Source: Alphaproteobacteria bacterium (GTDB lineage Bacteria; Pseudomonadota; Alphaproteobacteria; Micavibrionales; Micavibrionaceae). Taken from it: 64,000 nucleotides of DNA. How positions within the stretch are numbered: position 1 is the stretch's first letter; each line of letters begins with the position of its first letter. The DNA lies in NCBI GenBank assembly GCA_030432025.1, contig JAUIIA010000003.1, positions 248,001 through 312,000 on the forward strand. Direction: 5' to 3'. This document shows, one piece after another, positions 50,700 through 59,980 of the stretch. Both the position numbers and the translations under genes were made by a program. The notes beneath the pieces were generated by a model, which saw only the letters and a list, made by a program, of their open reading frames with translations, was not told the DNA's origin and did no database searches.

Positions 50700-51805
50700 A
50701 GCGTGGCGTAAATAGACGCTGTGCGTTCCGCCACCGTTTTCACATCATATTCGGTCTCGCAATATATGCGCGCTTCTGTGCCCATAACTTCACATTTATC
50801 ACGGTCTTTTAGCAAAGCCACGATGGCACTTGCCGTTGCTTGCGGGTCCTTAATCGGCACCAGCAATCCGGTCTTTTCATGAATGATTGCTTCCTTACAT
50901 CCCGGATGATCGGTGGTGATGATCGGCCGCCCGACCGCGGCGGCCTCCAACAACACACGCGGAACACCTTCACCGTAATAGGACGGGTAAACAATCAGGC
51001 TGGAATGTTCCAGCAAGCCCGGCATGTCATCGACACGCCCCAGCCACGTAACGGGTGAACCGTCCAGCATGGCCTCCATCTCTTCTTTTGTAATCGCGGC
51101 GGGGTTGTGTTTGGTCTCACCGCCGGCGATCTGGAAATCCGCCCCAACGTCTTTGGCGGCAATCTTGGCTGCTTCGATAAACACGCTCACGCCTTTGTTA
51201 TGGACGAGGCGCGTGGGCATCAACACAACCGGTTTGGCTTCTTTTGGCAGCGGGTGTACCGCGAACTTGGCCGTGTCCACACCTGACCCACGGATCAGCG
51301 TCGTGTTCTCTACTTTGGCCAATCCCATATAGGTGAAGATTTGCTGGTCATCCTCATTCTGGAATATCAAATGCGGGCGGGCGAGGTTGAAAACCAGAAA
51401 GAAAAGCGGGGTCAACAGCGTGCGGATAATCACGGGCTTTATGCCTTCACCGCGGAACAAATAGCCCAGCCCCGCCAGCGTATAGACGCGCTCAATCCCG
51501 CCGGTAAATAATGTCGCAAGCCCTAAGATAAACGCATATTTAAGCGTTACGATATGCACCAGATCGGGCGTGTTGACCTGTATCGCGTCACGTAATTCAC
51601 CCATAAGCGCCAGCGCGGCAAAAGGCCCGAACTTGCTTTTCGGGCGTGGCAAAGGGTGGATTTTGAAATCAGTTTGCACGCTTGGCACGTCTTCGCACAG
51701 CAAGCCAATGGTCACATCATGGCCCATGTCTTTCGCGGCGTTGGCCGTGTGGATACGTGTATCCCAATCGCTTTCATCGAAAATATAAAGAACCTTGCTC
51801 GCCAT
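50696..51805 (-). CDS. Glycosyltransferase, GT4 family
   Basis: A 369-residue GT-B enzyme like those of capsule or exopolysaccharide loci. The N-terminal part has 'VLYIFDESDWDTRIHTANAA' and a hydrophobic stretch 'IRTLLTPLFFLVFNLARPHLIF'. The C-terminal part has 'VLMPTRLVHNKGVSVFIEAA', 'FQIAGG' and 'YPSYYGEGVPRVLLEAAAVGRPIITTDHPG' (E-x7-E). ATG 51805 overlaps the asnB stop as TGATG, with GAGGTGG upstream, so translation is coupled. The pair probably makes or modifies a surface polysaccharide. Confidence 0.9.
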   Translation of the reverse strand: MASKVLYIFDESDWDTRIHTANAAKDMGHDVTIGLLCEDVPSVQTDFKIHPLPRPKSKFGPFAALALMGELRDAIQVNTPDLVHIVTLKYAFILGLATLFTGGIERVYTLAGLGYLFRGEGIKPVIIRTLLTPLFFLVFNLARPHLIFQNEDDQQIFTYMGLAKVENTTLIRGSGVDTAKFAVHPLPKEAKPVVLMPTRLVHNKGVSVFIEAAKIAAKDVGADFQIAGGETKHNPAAITKEEMEAMLDGSPVTWLGRVDDMPGLLEHSSLIVYPSYYGEGVPRVLLEAAAVGRPIITTDHPGCKEAIIHEKTGLLVPIKDPQATASAIVALLKDRDKCEVMGTEARIYCETEYDVKTVAERTASIYATL

Positions 51806-53727
51806 CACATCCACCTCTTGTGCCATGCCTGAAACATTAGCACGGCCCACAGGGCTTCGCCATTGCGGCCTTGTCCGTCCAGATGCCGCGTCCATGTATC
51901 ACGCACCATAGATGCATCTAGCAAGCCTTGTTCTTTCAAGGCTTTTTCATCTAGTAAATCTTCCGCCCAGTCACGAAGCGGGCCGCGCAACCATTCCGCC
52001 ACGGGAATGGCAAAACCTTGTTTCGGGCGCTCGAACAATTTTTCAGGCACGTGCTTTTTCAGCACTTGCCGCAACAACCATTTGCCTTTTTGATCGCGGA
52101 TCTTCACATGCTCGGGCAAACGCCAGCAATATTCGAACACGCGGTGATCCAGCAGCGGCGCACGCGCCTCTAAAGATACCGCCATGCTCGCACGGTCAAC
52201 CTTGGTCAAAATATCATTCGGCAGATACCCGACCGTATCCCACAGCATCATCTTTTCGGCAAAGGACAGGTCGGCACGCGGTAATGGCAGCACAGATTCA
52301 TATATGTCTTTTTCGGTCACGGGTGCGGGCAACCATTTGCAGATCAAGCGCTCATACACTTCTTCCTGCGTGTTCAGCGACATGATCCGCGCCGCTTTTT
52401 GCAGTTTGTATCCGAATTGCGGTTGGCTGGGGCGCAAGCGGTCGAGCGGTCCTTCGGGCAGGCGCTGCAATGTTCCTGAAATACCTGAGCGCATGATTTT
52501 GGGCATCATCCGCATTGTCTTCCATATTTTCGGACCCATCGTATGGCGGACATACCCGCCGAGCATTTCATCACCGCCATCACCCGACAGAGCGACCGTC
52601 ACATCCTCACGTGCAAACTTGCTGACCAGATAGGTCGGAATGGCCGACATATCCGCAAACGGTTCGTCATACATTTCGGGCAATTTGGGAATAACATCCA
52701 ACGCATCTTGTCCCGTACAGATATGCTCGTGATGGTCCGTGCCCAGATGCTGCGCAATGTCCTTCGCATATTGGGCTTCGTTATAATCCTGTTCTTCAAA
52801 ACCGATCGCATAGGTTTTAACCGGCGAGCCTGCATATTTTTGCATCAAGGCCACAACGGTCGAGCTATCAATTCCGCCCGATAAAAACGCGCCGAGCGGA
52901 ACATCGGATATCATCCGGTCCGTAACACAAGTGCTCAACAGACGTTCGAAATCATCGATAATGCTGTGATCGGGTTTTGCCACGGCGTTGATCTTGCTGT
53001 CATCGACCAGACGCACAGGGTCCCAGTAGGATTTCATCTCATCCAGCAGATCATCACCGCTGCGCAAGTTGGACAGGTCTAGGCTCATGCGGTGACCTGC
53101 GGGCAATTGCCAGACATTGTAATAAATCGTCTCCGGCGCTTCGATATAGTTTAGGCGCAGGAAGCCTTGCAGGGCATAGGCGTTGATTTGCGCATCAAAC
53201 GCGGGATGCGCACGTAGGGTTTTCAGCTCCGATCCGAAAACAAGATTGTCACCCGCCCAGCCGACATAAAGCGGCTTCTTGCCCAGCCTGTCCCGCACGA
53301 AATGCAGCATCTTGTCCTTGCGGTCCCACAACACGAACGCAAACATGCCATTGGTTTTCTGTAAGGCTTGGTTCAGCCCCCATTGCTCGACAGCAGCCAG
53401 AAACACTTCCGTGTCGCTACGGCCCTTAAACTGTACATTTTTGACTTCCAGCTCACGACGCAGTTCCTGAAAGTTATAAAACTCGCCATTGAAGATGATC
53501 ATATAGCGCTCGGATGCCGAGGCCATCGGCTGTTCACCGTCTTTGGTCAGGTCAATAATAGACAAGCGGCGGTGCGCCAGAACCAGCGGGGTGTCGGGAT
53601 CTTGCCATAAATTGCCGCTATCGGGGCCGCGATGCATAATCGTATCGGACATTTTCTGCCCCATAACATGCAATTCGCTACGGCTCGCGCCGGCCTTCAA
53701 AGCAAAAAAACCTGTAAAACCGCACAT
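51805..53727 (-). CDS. asnB: Asparagine synthase (glutamine-hydrolysing)
   Basis: A 640-residue enzyme. The N-terminal class II glutaminase has Cys2 ('MCGFTGFFALKAG') as nucleophile, with 'HRGPDSGNLW' and 'FNGEFYNFQELRREL'. The synthetase domain has P-loop 'FLSGGIDSSTVVALM' and 'ALSGDGGDEMLGGYVRH'. Such AsnB forms next to glycosyltransferases are common in exopolysaccharide loci, where they may amidate a sugar or acid; either role is possible. First gene of an operon with the GT4 gene. Confidence 0.95.
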   Translation of the reverse strand: MCGFTGFFALKAGASRSELHVMGQKMSDTIMHRGPDSGNLWQDPDTPLVLAHRRLSIIDLTKDGEQPMASASERYMIIFNGEFYNFQELRRELEVKNVQFKGRSDTEVFLAAVEQWGLNQALQKTNGMFAFVLWDRKDKMLHFVRDRLGKKPLYVGWAGDNLVFGSELKTLRAHPAFDAQINAYALQGFLRLNYIEAPETIYYNVWQLPAGHRMSLDLSNLRSGDDLLDEMKSYWDPVRLVDDSKINAVAKPDHSIIDDFERLLSTCVTDRMISDVPLGAFLSGGIDSSTVVALMQKYAGSPVKTYAIGFEEQDYNEAQYAKDIAQHLGTDHHEHICTGQDALDVIPKLPEMYDEPFADMSAIPTYLVSKFAREDVTVALSGDGGDEMLGGYVRHTMGPKIWKTMRMMPKIMRSGISGTLQRLPEGPLDRLRPSQPQFGYKLQKAARIMSLNTQEEVYERLICKWLPAPVTEKDIYESVLPLPRADLSFAEKMMLWDTVGYLPNDILTKVDRASMAVSLEARAPLLDHRVFEYCWRLPEHVKIRDQKGKWLLRQVLKKHVPEKLFERPKQGFAIPVAEWLRGPLRDWAEDLLDEKALKEQGLLDASMVRDTWTRHLDGQGRNGEALWAVLMFQAWHKRWM

Positions 53728-53829
53728 AAAATTCTATATTTCTTGTTAGACGGTGACTTTAGCCAAAAGAGTTTGGTAAAATGAGTTATACACTAAATCA
53801 AGCCATATGAAATAAGAGGGTATGCCTTC

Positions 53830-54432
53830 ATGAACATCGATCTGTTATTTACAGCGCAAGGCGAAGCAGGACTGATCTCGAGTGAAAACTTGGTTCAGAA
53901 GGTCGCGGGCGTTGTTTTTGATACACAGAGCGGGATTCTGACCCTCGAATATGTTGATATGGACTTTCTGGAGCTGAATATCCCAGTTGAGAGCGATTTT
54001 AACGCCACGCTGGATATGTGCCCGCAAATCCATGTCGGCGCCATCAAGGAGGGCAATATCGCCCAAGCCTATCAGGTCCCGTTCATGTTCCTGGATGATC
54101 CGTACCGTACGGAAGCCTTCAAAAGTGTAAGGCAGCCCCCCAATCCGCTGGAAGCGTTTAATTATTTCGTGAAAGCTGCTGTTTTTGGCCAACCTGTTCA
54201 CCGCGATGATTTAAGCGACGACAGCACTATGGGCTGCATTCTGGGTGACGCTGTGCCGTCATCCCTGCAATTCGCACCGCACCTTGCGCGTCGTCATCAA
54301 ATGGAAGTTGCCCCGAAATCCGCACCATCCGGTCCGGGGCCGAGCGCACCGGGGCTTGGCGGCGGTGGCGGTGGTGGCACACCGATCGGACGTATCACAC
54401 GTGACGACGGTAACAAAAAGTCCGACGATTAA
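53830..54432 (+). CDS. Unknown protein with Gly/Pro-rich tail
   Basis: A 200-residue soluble protein, not recognised. Residues 1-130 are β-rich: 'GVVFDTQSGILTLEYVDMDFLELNIPVES', 'CPQIHVGAIKEGNIAQAYQVPFMFLDD'. The tail (165-200) is Pro/Gly-rich with seven consecutive Gly, likely disordered. No signal peptide. It lies between asnB (divergent) and dps on the same strand. Confidence 0.65.
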   Translation: MNIDLLFTAQGEAGLISSENLVQKVAGVVFDTQSGILTLEYVDMDFLELNIPVESDFNATLDMCPQIHVGAIKEGNIAQAYQVPFMFLDDPYRTEAFKSVRQPPNPLEAFNYFVKAAVFGQPVHRDDLSDDSTMGCILGDAVPSSLQFAPHLARRHQMEVAPKSAPSGPGPSAPGLGGGGGGGTPIGRITRDDGNKKSDD

Positions 54433-54519
54433 GCCTGATTTTCCGCCAAAAATCTGAACTTTTTCTTTATTTGTACGTTCGTCTAGATGAATTCACAAAA
54501 CAAAGGAGATCACGTTCAA

Positions 54520-54969
54520 ATGACACAGTCAGATATTCAAAAAGAACTCAAAATTGTTTTGGCCGATACATTCGTGTTGTACTTCAAAACCCACGCATTC
54601 CACTGGAATGTGACGGGTCCGCGTTTCCGCAGCCTTCATGGAATGTTCGAAGAGCAATATACCGAAATGTGGAAGGCGACTGACGAGATTGCCGAACGCA
54701 TCCGCACAATCGGCGCGTTTACGGGCAACAACCCCAGCGACATCATGAAAGATGCGACCTTGGATCATGTCAGCCAAACACCCGATGCCAACGAAATGAT
54801 CAAAATGCTGGCCAATGATAACCGCGAAATCGTGAAGTCATTGAAAAAGGCAGCAGAAGTCGCGGTCGAAAATGATGACGCGGCAACGGAAGATTTGATG
54901 ATTGAGCGCATGCAGGCGCACGAAGAAGCGGCCTGGATGCTCGAAAGCTCTATTGATAAAGCAGCTTAG
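54520..54969 (+). CDS. dps: Dps-family DNA-protecting ferritin
   Basis: A 149-residue ferritin-like protein that oxidises and stores iron in a dodecamer and protects DNA. The Dps signature is 'THAFHWNVTGPRFRSLHGMFEEQYTEMWKATDEIAERI' (in parts), with ferroxidase His and Asp/Glu residues. I chose ATG 54520 with AAAGGAGA about 10 nt upstream; ATG 54487 lacks a ribosome site. Its TAG overlaps the stop of the convergent methyltransferase gene. Confidence 0.92.
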   Translation: MTQSDIQKELKIVLADTFVLYFKTHAFHWNVTGPRFRSLHGMFEEQYTEMWKATDEIAERIRTIGAFTGNNPSDIMKDATLDHVSQTPDANEMIKMLANDNREIVKSLKKAAEVAVENDDAATEDLMIERMQAHEEAAWMLESSIDKAA

Positions 54970-55619
54970 AGTTTTTTAAACAGCAGACAATGAGTGTGGG
55001 CATATTCAGGCTCCGTATCGGTCCAGCGAATTAAGGTTTCGCCCACGGGTTTAAGGGATTTGGAAACGACAATGCTCAAATCTCGCACTAGAGGCGTGTA
55101 ATTCGCTTTGTGATGTAGGTTATCGGCTTGCACAACAATGAGCGCATTGCGTTTCATGATGTTGGCGACAGCCGCGAAAATATGCCCCATTCGTTCTAAA
55201 TAACATTCATACCCCGCATAGTTAGGATCACCGCCGTAAAGTGGGTTCCATTTATGGTGCGATGGCATAAAGGGTGGCGATGTTACGCACAAATCCATTT
55301 TCGGATAACCGAAATTGGCGCAATCAGCGGCATCGCCATGTCGGACATTCTGCCAATGTTCAAGTTGCCCCGCCGCCCACTCAAAACGTTCGTAATCCGC
55401 TTCTATACCATAAGGAATGCGTTGCAGCTTTTCCGCAACAAAGGCCGTTGTTCCGAAGCCGAGAAACGGATCAAAAATTTTCGCCTCTTTTTTAGAAAAA
55501 TGCCCGATGAAATAAGCAGGCAGACTCTCCGAATATTGATCGGAATTGTCTTCACCCTCAGGCGCCTGAGCGGGTTTGGTATAGGGAAGTTCGATAAATG
55601 GCGGATATTCGGACTTCAT
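54966..55619 (-). CDS. Orphan N4/N6 DNA-methyltransferase-like protein
   Basis: A 217-residue SAM-dependent methyltransferase. Motif I 'IFDPFLGFGTTAFVAEKL' comes first and motif IV 'CVTSPPFMPSHHKW' after it, the order of α/γ-class amino-methyltransferases. TSPP suggests N4-cytosine, but this is not decisive. No restriction endonuclease or target-recognition domain is nearby, and the protein is small, so it is an orphan. Other nucleic acid substrates are possible. It is cytoplasmic, convergent with dps. Confidence 0.75.
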   Translation of the reverse strand: MKSEYPPFIELPYTKPAQAPEGEDNSDQYSESLPAYFIGHFSKKEAKIFDPFLGFGTTAFVAEKLQRIPYGIEADYERFEWAAGQLEHWQNVRHGDAADCANFGYPKMDLCVTSPPFMPSHHKWNPLYGGDPNYAGYECYLERMGHIFAAVANIMKRNALIVVQADNLHHKANYTPLVRDLSIVVSKSLKPVGETLIRWTDTEPEYAHTHCLLFKKL

Positions 55620-55637
55620 CTTTAACGCTATCGATTA

Positions 55638-56723
55638 TTATTGAGCTTTGCGGATTTTGCGCCACTTGGCGACATTGGCATTATGCTCGGACAAGGTGCG
55701 GGCAAATGCATGTCCGCCTGTCCCGTCAGCAACGAAATAGATGAAATCATGCTCTTCGGGGTCGAGTACGGCCCTGATCGACGCTTCGCCGGGGTTGGCA
55801 ATCGGTCCGGGCGGTAAGCCGGGATATTTATACGTGTTGTACGGTGAGTCGACATCCAAATCTTTTCTCAGCAAGCGACGTCCCAACGGACCCATACCGT
55901 CATCTTTGTGCTTCCCGCCGTTCAGGGCGTAAATCACGGTTGGGTCTGTCTGCAGTGCGATGTTCTTACGCAAACGGTTAACAAACACGCCCGCAACGGT
56001 GCGGCGCTCGGCTGCGACGGCAGTTTCTTTCTCAACAATCGAGGCCAAAATCAAAACATCACCGACGGTTTTAAGCGGCGCTGGGGCGGTCGAACATTCT
56101 TCATCCATAAAATCGGTTAAGGATGCATCACCCATTTTTTCAAGCAAGATACCGCAAGCCGGAAGAATGGTTTGCTCCATGGCATCTTCCATACGCTGCA
56201 GAATTTTCGAGCGCGGTTCGTCTTTCTGGTAATCGTAAGTATTCGGCATCAAAACGCCCTCTGCGGGAACCTTTGCCACCTCACCCGATAAATTTTCGAC
56301 CCCCTTCAGCAACCGAACAACTTCGAAGCTGGTCAGCCCTTCACGCACGGTTACTCGGCGGCCAACGGTCTTGCCCTCGGCCATCATCCACATAATGTCG
56401 TGCGCACTCATAGCGGGTTGGATTTCGTATTCACCGGCTTTCAGGAATGTGTGCTGACCCATAACGGTCATGCCAATCTGAAAAATGAACGGGTCCTCGA
56501 TTAAGCCGTCTCGATAGAGCATACCCGCAATTTGGTTTCCGCTTGAACCGCGCTCAACGACAAACAATGTTGGCTCTGTCGCAGGACCGTCTTTGGTGAA
56601 TTGCATCGACCCCCACCAAAAGGCGAGCGCCGCGAGAATCACAGCCAGTGTTGAGGAATAAACAATGAGGCCGAGAATAAACTGACCGCCGGAGAGTTTT
56701 CGCTTTTTGCCCTCGTCGGTCAT
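55638..56723 (-). CDS. mltG: Endolytic murein transglycosylase MltG
   Basis: A 361-residue inner-membrane lytic transglycosylase that cuts nascent glycan strands and sets their length. The membrane helix is at about 13-35. A LysM-like region ('LFVVERGSSGNQIAGMLYRDGLIED') comes next. The catalytic domain has 'ILASIVEKETAVAAERRTVAGVFVNRL' with the catalytic Glu and 'LQTDPTVIYALNG', 'SPYNTYKYPGLPPGPIANPGEASIRAVLDP'. It follows fabF after 6 bp, the order found in many proteobacteria. Confidence 0.96.
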   Translation of the reverse strand: MTDEGKKRKLSGGQFILGLIVYSSTLAVILAALAFWWGSMQFTKDGPATEPTLFVVERGSSGNQIAGMLYRDGLIEDPFIFQIGMTVMGQHTFLKAGEYEIQPAMSAHDIMWMMAEGKTVGRRVTVREGLTSFEVVRLLKGVENLSGEVAKVPAEGVLMPNTYDYQKDEPRSKILQRMEDAMEQTILPACGILLEKMGDASLTDFMDEECSTAPAPLKTVGDVLILASIVEKETAVAAERRTVAGVFVNRLRKNIALQTDPTVIYALNGGKHKDDGMGPLGRRLLRKDLDVDSPYNTYKYPGLPPGPIANPGEASIRAVLDPEEHDFIYFVADGTGGHAFARTLSEHNANVAKWRKIRKAQ

Positions 56724-56729
56724 GGTTGT

Positions 56730-58001
56730 TTAGACCGCCTGCATAATCACAGAGGCATTGGTGCCGCCAAACCCGAAGGAGTTGGAGAGAACAGTCTTGA
56801 TCTCTTTTTCTTTCGCTTCCTTCGGCACAAGGTCGATGCCCGTGCAGTTCTCGGACGGATTGTCGAGGTTCAGCGTTGGCGGCATGACACCGGTCTCCAG
56901 AGTTTTCAGCGCGTAGATCGCTTCAACAGCGCCCGCAGCACCCAGCAAGTGGCCGATAGCGGATTTTGTTGAGGACATGGACATTGTATCCAACGCGTTG
57001 GAGAACAGACGCTTCACTGCACCGAACTCGATGCCGTCACCAACAGGTGTAGACGTACCATGCGCATTCACATAGTCGATATCTTCGGGGTTTAGTTTCG
57101 CACGCTTCAATGCGGCTTCCATGGCGCGGTATCCGCCATTGCCGTCTTCGGCAGGGGACGTGATGTGATGCGCGTCACCGGAAAGGCCATAGCCCGTCAC
57201 TTCGCCGTAGATCTTCGCGCCGCGCTTTTTCGCGTGCTCGTATTCTTCCAGCACAACAACGCCTGCACCTTCACCGATAACAAAGCCATCGCGTGCATCA
57301 TCCCATGGACGGGATGCCGCTTCGGGGGTGTCGTTATACCCTGTTGAAAGGGCACGTGCGGCCGCAAAACCAGCAACACCCAAACGGCAAACGGCGCCTT
57401 CGGCACCGCCTGCAATCATTACATCGGCATCATCCAGTGCGATTAAACGCGCAGCATCGCCAATCGCGTGCGTACCCGTGGCACAGGCTGTAACGACCGA
57501 GTGGTTCGGTCCCTTATAGCCGTATTTGATGGACACATGACCGGAGATCAGGTTGATCAAGGCCGCAGGGACAAAGAAAGGCGAAAGACGGCGTGGGCCG
57601 CGTTCATTCATAATCGTGGAGGATTTATAAATCTCGTCCAGACCGCCGATACCCGAACCGATCAAAACACCTGTACGGTTGAACGCTTCATCATCTGATG
57701 GTTCCCAACCTGAATCTTTAATGGCTTCCTGCGCCGCCGCCATACCGTAAACGATAAAGATATCGACTTTGCGCTGCTCTTTCGGCGCCATGAACAAATC
57801 GGGGTTGAACGCGCCGTTGGTCGGGTTTTCGTCTTCACTGCGTGGAATAATACCCGCAATCTGCGAAGGAATATCGGACACATCGAAATGTTCGATCTTC
57901 TTGATACCGCTTTTTCCAGCGGTAATTTCGCTCCAGTTATGGTCAACACCCACACCAAGCGGGGAAACCATCCCCATTCCGGTAACAACGACACGTCTCA
58001 T
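56730..58001 (-). CDS. fabF: β-Ketoacyl-ACP synthase II
   Basis: A 423-residue condensing enzyme of type II fatty acid synthesis. The Cys-His-His triad is visible: 'VVTACATGTHAIGDA' (Cys), 'VNAHGTSTPVGD' and 'STKSAIGHLLGAAGAVEAI' (His), ending 'NSFGFGGTNASVIM'. It extends acyl-ACP with malonyl-ACP. GGAG lies before the ATG. acpP is 74 bp upstream with a hairpin between them. Confidence 0.97.
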   Translation of the reverse strand: MRRVVVTGMGMVSPLGVGVDHNWSEITAGKSGIKKIEHFDVSDIPSQIAGIIPRSEDENPTNGAFNPDLFMAPKEQRKVDIFIVYGMAAAQEAIKDSGWEPSDDEAFNRTGVLIGSGIGGLDEIYKSSTIMNERGPRRLSPFFVPAALINLISGHVSIKYGYKGPNHSVVTACATGTHAIGDAARLIALDDADVMIAGGAEGAVCRLGVAGFAAARALSTGYNDTPEAASRPWDDARDGFVIGEGAGVVVLEEYEHAKKRGAKIYGEVTGYGLSGDAHHITSPAEDGNGGYRAMEAALKRAKLNPEDIDYVNAHGTSTPVGDGIEFGAVKRLFSNALDTMSMSSTKSAIGHLLGAAGAVEAIYALKTLETGVMPPTLNLDNPSENCTGIDLVPKEAKEKEIKTVLSNSFGFGGTNASVIMQAV

Positions 58002-58026
58002 TCTTTTTATCTCCTAGATGCAAAGA

Positions 58027-58051
58027 CAGCCGCACATAGCTAGCGCGGCTG
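58027..58051 (-). other. Hairpin between acpP and fabF
   Basis: CAGCCGC - 11-nt loop - GCGGCTG, a 7-bp perfect stem with no T-run after it. It could be a partial terminator or mRNA 3'-protecting structure that lets acpP be made in excess over fabF. Confidence 0.5.
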
Positions 58052-58075
58052 ACATTCTTAAGTAACTAAAAACGC

Positions 58076-58315
58076 TTACTCAGCAGCGTTTTCTTTGATG
58101 AAATTGATGGCATCACCGACAGTTTGGATTTTCTCGGCAGCATCATCTGGAATTTCTACGCTGAATTCTTCTTCAAACGCCATGACCAACTCGACAGTAT
58201 CGAGGGAGTCTGCGCCCAAATCATCAATAAAGCTGGCATCTTCTTTAACTTTGTCTTCTTCGACGCCCAGATGTTCAACAACAATCTTTTTCACGCGATC
58301 GGCAATGTCACTCAT
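58076..58315 (-). CDS. acpP: Acyl carrier protein
   Basis: A 79-residue acidic four-helix protein. Ser of '[21 protein letters not shown]' carries 4'-phosphopantetheine. It holds growing acyl chains for FabD, FabG and FabF, which are encoded around it. Normal length. GGAAG is before the ATG. Confidence 0.97.
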   Translation of the reverse strand: MSDIADRVKKIVVEHLGVEEDKVKEDASFIDDLGADSLDTVELVMAFEEEFSVEIPDDAAEKIQTVGDAINFIKENAAE

Positions 58316-58449
58316 TGTTCTTCCTTGTCTTAATTACTTGTGATTATTCGGTTTGAATGTCTTTAACAGCCCCGAACTTTACCAGCCCGCGTCCCGATTG
58401 CAAGACATTTTGTTGAATTAGCATAACCTTATGAGATTACAAACCTTTT

Positions 58450-59115
58450 TCAATATTTAGCGTGGTCCTCAATGTGGATAAGGGAATCGATGATCGCGTC
58501 TGCACCCGCGTCTTTGAGCGCTTTTGCGGCTTTTTCGGAATCATGCGACGTGCCGACATAACCCAGAACGTGGATGTCAGCGGCCCGTGCAGCCGCCACG
58601 CCTGCGGGGCTATCCTCGATAATCAGGGTGTTTTCGGGCTTGGTCTGCATCTTATCGCAGGCAAACAGGAATAAATCGGGCGCAGGCTTTGGTTTTTCGA
58701 CCTGAATCTTGGTAAAAATGCGCTCTTCGCCGAAATAATCGAACAATCCGGTCACGGTAAGGCTTTTAATGACGTTGTTCCGCTCGCCGTTTGACCCTAC
58801 ACACATCTGATGACGGGTTGAAAGTGTGTTCAGCACGACATCGGCGTGCGGCGCGGCCTCGAAATCGTGATTCATCTTGTCATTCGCGATACGGATATAA
58901 CGTTCGATAATGTCATCGGGCATTTTCTCGCCGTGATGCTCTTCCAGCGTATGGCGGATGGTGCTCCAGCTTTGCCCCGTAAACCGCTCCATACAGAGCT
59001 CGGGCGTATATTCGGCATAGCCGATCTCGTTCAGCAACTCTGAAGTAATGGAGTTATAGAGATATTCGCTATCGACGAGCGTGCCGTCGCAATCAAAGAT
59101 AATCAGGTGGTGCAT
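58450..59115 (-). CDS. HAD-superfamily hydrolase (phosphatase/phosphoglucomutase-like)
   Basis: A 221-residue HAD hydrolase, subclass I cap: motif I 'IIFDCDGTLVDSEYLYN' (nucleophile Asp), motif II 'CVGSNGERNNV', Lys in 'EKPKPAPDLFLFA', motif IV 'LIIEDSPAGVAAARAA'. The cap resembles GS-like phosphatases and β-phosphoglucomutases. Substrate unknown. It is inserted between acpP and fabG, which are more often adjacent. Confidence 0.9.
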   Translation of the reverse strand: MHHLIIFDCDGTLVDSEYLYNSITSELLNEIGYAEYTPELCMERFTGQSWSTIRHTLEEHHGEKMPDDIIERYIRIANDKMNHDFEAAPHADVVLNTLSTRHQMCVGSNGERNNVIKSLTVTGLFDYFGEERIFTKIQVEKPKPAPDLFLFACDKMQTKPENTLIIEDSPAGVAAARAADIHVLGYVGTSHDSEKAAKALKDAGADAIIDSLIHIEDHAKY

Positions 59116-59155
59116 AATCTGCTACACTATATAGGTGGGAACAAAGGGAGAGGAA

Positions 59156-59734
59156 ATGAAAATTCGTAAATTTCTGGCAATTGCCTGTTTATCTTTATGC
59201 ATCGTCGCGCCGGTTAGTGCGCAGGACATGACGCTCGATGAAGCCTATATGCAGGTCCATAACAAGCAGCGCAAACCCTATAACCCCGAACAAACACATA
59301 TATCGGCACCAGATGCCAAATATCTCGATCATTACTTCTTCGCCGCTGATCTGGCGATGCGGGCGCGGGTCATGACTTTGCGTCACTTCAACGGGCAGGC
59401 CCGTGCCATGAGCACGGAGCGCTATAACAAGGAAATCGACAGCATTGTCGAAAGTTTCAATATGATCGACACGCCTTCACATCTTCGTAAACCCGAAGCA
59501 TTGCTGATTCAGGCGATCCGCGACCAGCAGGAATTTTTTAATGAATGGAGAAACGCCGAAGGCACACCGCGCTACGAGCAATTAAAGAAAAACTATCTCA
59601 GTCACCCGAAAGTGGTCAGCTCGCATAGATTGTTGATTGCGGCCTACAGCTTGCTGAAACGGCAATACCCCAGAGAGACCGCCGCCAACCAGCAGTCTTT
59701 CTATGATCACTTATGTGCGCTTGATTTTATTTAG
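59156..59734 (+). CDS. Secreted protein, unknown function
   Basis: A 192-residue protein with signal peptide 'MKIRKFLAIACLSLCIVAPVSAQ'. The rest is helical: 'LDHYFFAADLAMRARVMTLRHFN', 'YNKEIDSIVESFNMIDTPSHL', 'LIQAIRDQQEFFNEWRNAE'. Not recognised. GGGAGAGGAA directly before ATG 59156 decides the start. It overlaps the convergent small membrane gene by 8 bp. Confidence 0.7.
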   Translation: MKIRKFLAIACLSLCIVAPVSAQDMTLDEAYMQVHNKQRKPYNPEQTHISAPDAKYLDHYFFAADLAMRARVMTLRHFNGQARAMSTERYNKEIDSIVESFNMIDTPSHLRKPEALLIQAIRDQQEFFNEWRNAEGTPRYEQLKKNYLSHPKVVSSHRLLIAAYSLLKRQYPRETAANQQSFYDHLCALDFI

Positions 59735-59969
59735 TTTCATTAGGTGCGGTTAAGTGAATTTTTGTAACAAAAAGGCAAAGCTGGTTTAGCATCAAAAAAG
59801 CGCTGGCCCCTAATCCTAGACCTGTAAGATCTGCTAAAGCTCCAGTCGGAATATCTAACCCAAAAAACTTGAGTACGTAAGAAACCAAGACAAGCAGTAT
59901 TACGGTTTGCAAAACAATTATATTTGCCAATGTTAGAAAATTCGTAAGCTTTACAGCAAAGGCTTTCAT
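59727..59969 (-). CDS. Small two-helix membrane protein, unknown function
   Basis: An 80-residue protein with two hydrophobic segments: 'LTLANIIVLQTVILLVLVSYVL' (12-33) and 'LGLGASAFLMLNQLCLFVT' (51-69). More AT-rich than fabG next to it. Inserted in the fab cluster. No family recognised. Confidence 0.55.
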   Translation of the reverse strand: MKAFAVKLTNFLTLANIIVLQTVILLVLVSYVLKFFGLDIPTGALADLTGLGLGASAFLMLNQLCLFVTKIHLTAPNETK

Positions 59970-59980
59970 CTTTTTTCCCT

